Shown here in pieces: positions 40,895 to 43,423 of a stretch of DNA of 43,423 nucleotides (position 1 is its first letter; each line of letters opens with the position of its first letter). This stretch comes from Penium margaritaceum (taxonomy: Eukaryota; Streptophyta; Zygnematophyceae; Desmidiales; Peniaceae), in the NCBI GenBank assembly GCA_023375785.1, contig SZWC01007284.1, forward strand, positions 72,596-116,018, read 5' to 3'. The notes under the pieces were generated by a model. It was given only the letters and a program-made list of their open reading frames with translations, had not been told where the DNA came from and did not search any database. Both the position numbers and the translations under genes were made by a program.

Positions 40895-40899
40895 GTTTC
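40895..40899. repeat. K2 target-site duplication, right (GTTTC)
   Basis: Second copy; the integrase of J resumes here. Confidence 0.88.
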
Positions 40900-41470
40900 T
40901 TCTTAAAAGAGAAGGAGCATGCAGCAGCTGTAATTTGTGATTGGCTACCTCGAGCACAGCGTGAATGTGGATGGCCACTATGCATTCTTCGTAGCGATCA
41001 ACGGGGGAGTTTACAAGTCAATAGTTTGAGGATTTCTTGATGAGTCAGGGTATTCAACATCAGATGTCAGCTCCATGCACACCTTAGCAGAATGAAGTTG
41101 TGGAACGTTGGCAACGTATGCTAAATGACGCAGTTCGAACCATCATGATTGCAGTAGGGGTTCCACAGAGTTTGTGGGGTGAGGCAGTAAAGTATGTTGT
41201 TTGGGTACGAAACCGCATCCCTCACGGACACTTGCAGTTGACAGTTACTCCATGGCAGTTGTGGCACAAGAAGAAAGCTGATCTAACACCGGCCCGTGTA
41301 TGGGACAATATCTTATGCTACTGGCGGTCTCCAGATGATAGGACTGGAAAGCTAGATGAACTAAGACGGTGGGGTATCTTCATGGGGCCAAGTACAATAT
41401 CAAAGGCATGGCAATATTATGACCTTGAGACTCGACAAATAGTTGTCACATCACATGGATTTTTATGAGC
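40900..41470 (+). pseudogene. Element J: integrase, C-terminal half (after K2)
   Basis: LKEKEHAAAVICDWLPRAQR, CGWPLCILRSD (second Asp region), a frameshift in the expected DNGGEFTS, TGEFTSQ (stop) FEDFLMSQGIQH and QNEVVERWQRMLNDAVRT with the catalytic Glu follow in sequence. From 41100 the frame is open through LWGEAVKYVVWVRNRIPHG, TPWQLWHKKKADLTPARVWD and GIFMGPSTISKAWQYYDLET to 41468. A CAG-to-TAG change precedes QNEVVER. Confidence 0.88.
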
Positions 41471-41580
41471 AGTGGTTTACATCACAATAATACACAACAA
41501 AGCCAGAGGGTATCCTCCAGCACACACATCCAGTCAAATATACTTGACCTTCATCTGCTCCACCACTAGGCATTGGCGAC

Positions 41581-42096
41581 ATGACAATTGTGCCAGTTTC
41601 TTCCATCTTTGTCATCCCTTTACATTTCACCATCCCACATTCTCATCAGCCTCCATCCGTAGACGTCATGCCTGGGATGAGAAAACGTACCAAAACCCCT
41701 ACATCTACATCAGCACCATCAGCACCATCAGCACCATCAGCACCATCTGCGCCATCAGCACCATCAGCACCATCAGCATCATCACCATCCTCAGCTCTCC
41801 CTTCACCCCCAACATCTGTCCACTCAACCCCATCAACAGCAGGACCCTCTCCTTCTTCCTTCACAAAAGTACCGAGTGATCCAGGACCAATGGGACCACT
41901 GATGCAATTGATGTTAGAACAAGAACAAAAGGTAAGGGCGCCTGAGGTAGCTGAGAGACTTGGCACTCATGGGGAGGAGTACCAGAGGGAAAGCAGACTC
42001 AGAGTAATAGAATGGAAGGCGTACAAGGGCATGTGTAACGTGGTCAACAATATGCCCAACCTTCCACCACCGTCAGGGGTTACAATGAGTTGGTAA
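41581..42096 (+). pseudogene. Element J: integrase-RT linker with Ser-Ala-Pro repeats
   Basis: This open frame of 171 codons reads a Pro/Ser-rich spacer with seven SAP tripeptides in a row (9-bp unit CATCAGCAC, about 41715-41785), then VHSTPSTAGPSPSSFTKVPS and a charged segment MLEQEQKVRAPEVAERLGTH. Linkers between integrase and RT are usually low-complexity in copia elements. Confidence 0.7.
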
Positions 42097-42114
42097 GAGG
42101 GGACTGAGGGTTCA

Positions 42115-42890
42115 ATGATCAGTTTGGGTCATACGGCATCACCGTTTGTTCCTCAGACGTATAGGGAGGCAATGACATGTCCAGATGCACACTTATGGCA
42201 GCAGGCTATTCAGGAGGAGTTGAATGAGATTCATGCATTTGATATGTGGGAGAAGGTACACTTGCAACAAGGACGGAAATCAGTCGTGACAAAGTGGGTG
42301 TTCATGATATAATATCATGATGACCGTATTATGTCTTACAGCAAAAGTCTCTTACAAGGCACGTCTCAGGTTCTAGGCACTGACTACGGGGGCACTTTTG
42401 CACCCGTGGGCAAGTACTCTAGTGGTCGTAGTTTGTTTGTAACAGTAGCACGGTTTGATTGGAGATACATCGGATGGACATGAAGAATGTTTTTCTTCAT
42501 GGAACGTTACTAGAGGAGATTTACATGGTACAGCTAGAAGGAGTGGAGAATGGCAGTGGCAGGGTATACCGCCTCAAGAGAGAATTGTATGGTCTCAAAC
42601 AGTCTCCACGGTGTTGGAACGAGGAGTTAGCAGTTGGCCTTGTGGATGGAGGTTTTGCGAGGAGTAATTCAAACCACTCACTTTTTATTCGAGGAGAAGG
42701 GAGATCGTTGGTATCAATTCTTGTGTATGTTGATGATCTCCTTATCTTCTCTTCGTCCATCATAGAGGTCTCTCAGAAAAGGGATCTGGTGAACAAGCGA
42801 TACAAAATCAAGGACTTGGGAGAGGTTGGCACATTTCTAGGCATGGAGGTCAGACAAACAGATAGGAAGGGTGGATTGAGATTGGTCAGC
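42115..42890 (+). pseudogene. Element J: reverse transcriptase
   Basis: QTYREAMTCPDAHLWQQAIQ, EELNEIHAFDMWEKV and VVTKWVFMI start the RT, with a stop at 42310 and a frameshift through DYGGTFAPVGKYSSGRS. From 42459 a frame is open: HRMDMKNVFLHGTLLEEIYM (catalytic Asp), RELYGLKQSPRCWNEELAVG and SILVYVDDLLIFSSSIIEV with YVDD at 42726-42737, then KDLGEVGTFLGMEV. Active-site residues are intact, but the domain is split. Confidence 0.9.
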
Positions 42891-42904
42891 AATGCTACGT
42901 TAAG

Positions 42905-43270
42905 AGTTTGGCCATAATGTATGCCGCTATCCTGGAGGGTGTGCGGTCAGTAGTAACTCCCATCACACCGGAGGGAATGAAGGAGATGAGTGATGCAACC
43001 AACGTCACTCTTGGGAGTTTGGTTGACACCCATCTATACCAGTCAATCGTGGGCAGCTTGATGTATGCAACTTTCACCACTCGTCCAAACATCACATAAG
43101 TAGTAAGCCTTCTCTCTCAATTCAGTAGCTCCCCACGAAGTCTTCACATGAGGGCCTTCGTTTGTGTCCTTGGGTATACACTGTGGACACAGCAACTATC
43201 ATTATTTAATATCACCGCACCCTTGACGGTCTCCGGTTTGGTTGGATTCAGGTTGGATTCAGTCATATAT
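42905..43270 (+). pseudogene. Element J: RNase H start, fading
   Basis: HLYQSIVGSLMYATFTTRPN and SLLSQFSSSPRSLHMRAF are the copia RT-RNase H linker, with a stop at 43097. YHRTLDGLRFGWIQ in another frame near 43205-43250 continues it. The DAD core is not reached before similarity ends. Confidence 0.75.
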
Positions 43271-43423
43271 GCCCAATGCTGGACAGATCATGCACTCATT
43301 TTCTAGTGCACTCATGTAGTGCGATCCAACACCGTGCACTAGCACCATGCACTGAAAACCTAGTGTAATTGAAAGGTGCACACTTTAATTATCTCTCTTG
43401 CTCTCTCGCTCTCTCCCTCTCAC
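43271..43423. other. Window end: TGCACT-rich sequence and CT repeat
   Basis: TGCACTCATTTTCTAGTG (43290-43307) and TGCACTGAAAACCTAGTG (43349-43366) are two imperfect copies within a run of GTGCAC words. The last 30 bases are a CTCTCT tract. It may be the edge of another insertion. Confidence 0.45.

Larger units (their letters stand above)
36279..43270 (+). mobile_element. Element J: copia retrotransposon split by K2
   Basis: From the primer site: weak gag region, protease 36885-37150, integrase 37285-37601 plus 40900-41470, linker, RT 42115-42890 and RNase H from 42905 to about 43270. The 3293-bp element K2 and its 5-bp duplication sit inside the integrase. Without K2 the element would be about 3.7 kb from primer site to RNase H; its RNase H fades before the window end and no 3' LTR is visible. 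Confidence 0.82.

Noticed and set aside
1..43423. Reassigned stop codons (alternative genetic code)
   Set aside because: TAG, TGA and TAA all interrupt, and frameshifts accompany them in each element; decay explains the stops better.

Overview
The window reads as a repeat-rich eukaryotic nuclear genome, most likely green-lineage (land plant or streptophyte/green alga). The evidence is dense Ty1/copia-type LTR retrotransposon sequence, LTR junctions followed by TGGTATCAGAGC (the initiator-Met tRNA primer site usual in plant copia elements), microsatellites, and two single-base 'n' gaps. The species cannot be named from the sequence. I see no credible host protein gene, rRNA, tRNA or CRISPR array; almost everything supportable is retrotransposon, mostly decayed.

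Layout. 1-2540: 3' half of a copia element (A) with a putative short 3' LTR. 3365-3968: degenerate GCTGCT-rich DNA. 3974-7640: a complete minus-strand LTR element (K1) with two LTRs, primer site and 5-bp target duplication but no recognisable gag-pol. 7646-8239: minus-strand gag remnant (B). 8525-12040: copia element C, gag to RNase H. 12040-13205 (D) and 13215-16095 (E): head-to-tail pieces of a second copia family; the RNase H of E appears split by about 2.3 kb holding a ~240-bp tandem array (16262-17500) and hairpin repeats (17530-17990), with a matching tail at 18365-18625. 19240-20745: element F (RT, RNase H). 21190-22030 and 28090-28890: decayed alanine-rich sequence. 22060-27720: element G, the best preserved, with gag, CCHC knuckle, protease, integrase, RT, RNase H, polypurine tract and 3' LTR, plus a 267-bp insertion flanked by 9-bp duplications. 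30180-31580: RT remnant H. 32752-35460: element I, gag to integrase, with a foreign RNase H segment inside gag. 36279-43270: element J, from primer site to RNase H, whose integrase is split exactly by the complete minus-strand element K2 (37602-40894; target duplication GTTTC).

The autonomous remnants encode the usual copia order (gag, protease, integrase, RT, RNase H) for a copy-and-paste cycle. K1 and K2 carry only the cis signals and would have depended on proteins supplied by such elements. Their shared internal modules, here called R1 and R2, are the least explained sequence in the window: R2 is a ~145-200-bp array rich in CACGTG, one part of which forms a 61-bp near-perfect palindrome, and a further R2 unit lies outside both elements at 35.6 kb. 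K1 and K2 together are the best candidate for something undescribed: a non-autonomous LTR family defined by shared non-coding internal modules. Frameshifts and stops in every pol remnant indicate that no copia element in the window is autonomous now.
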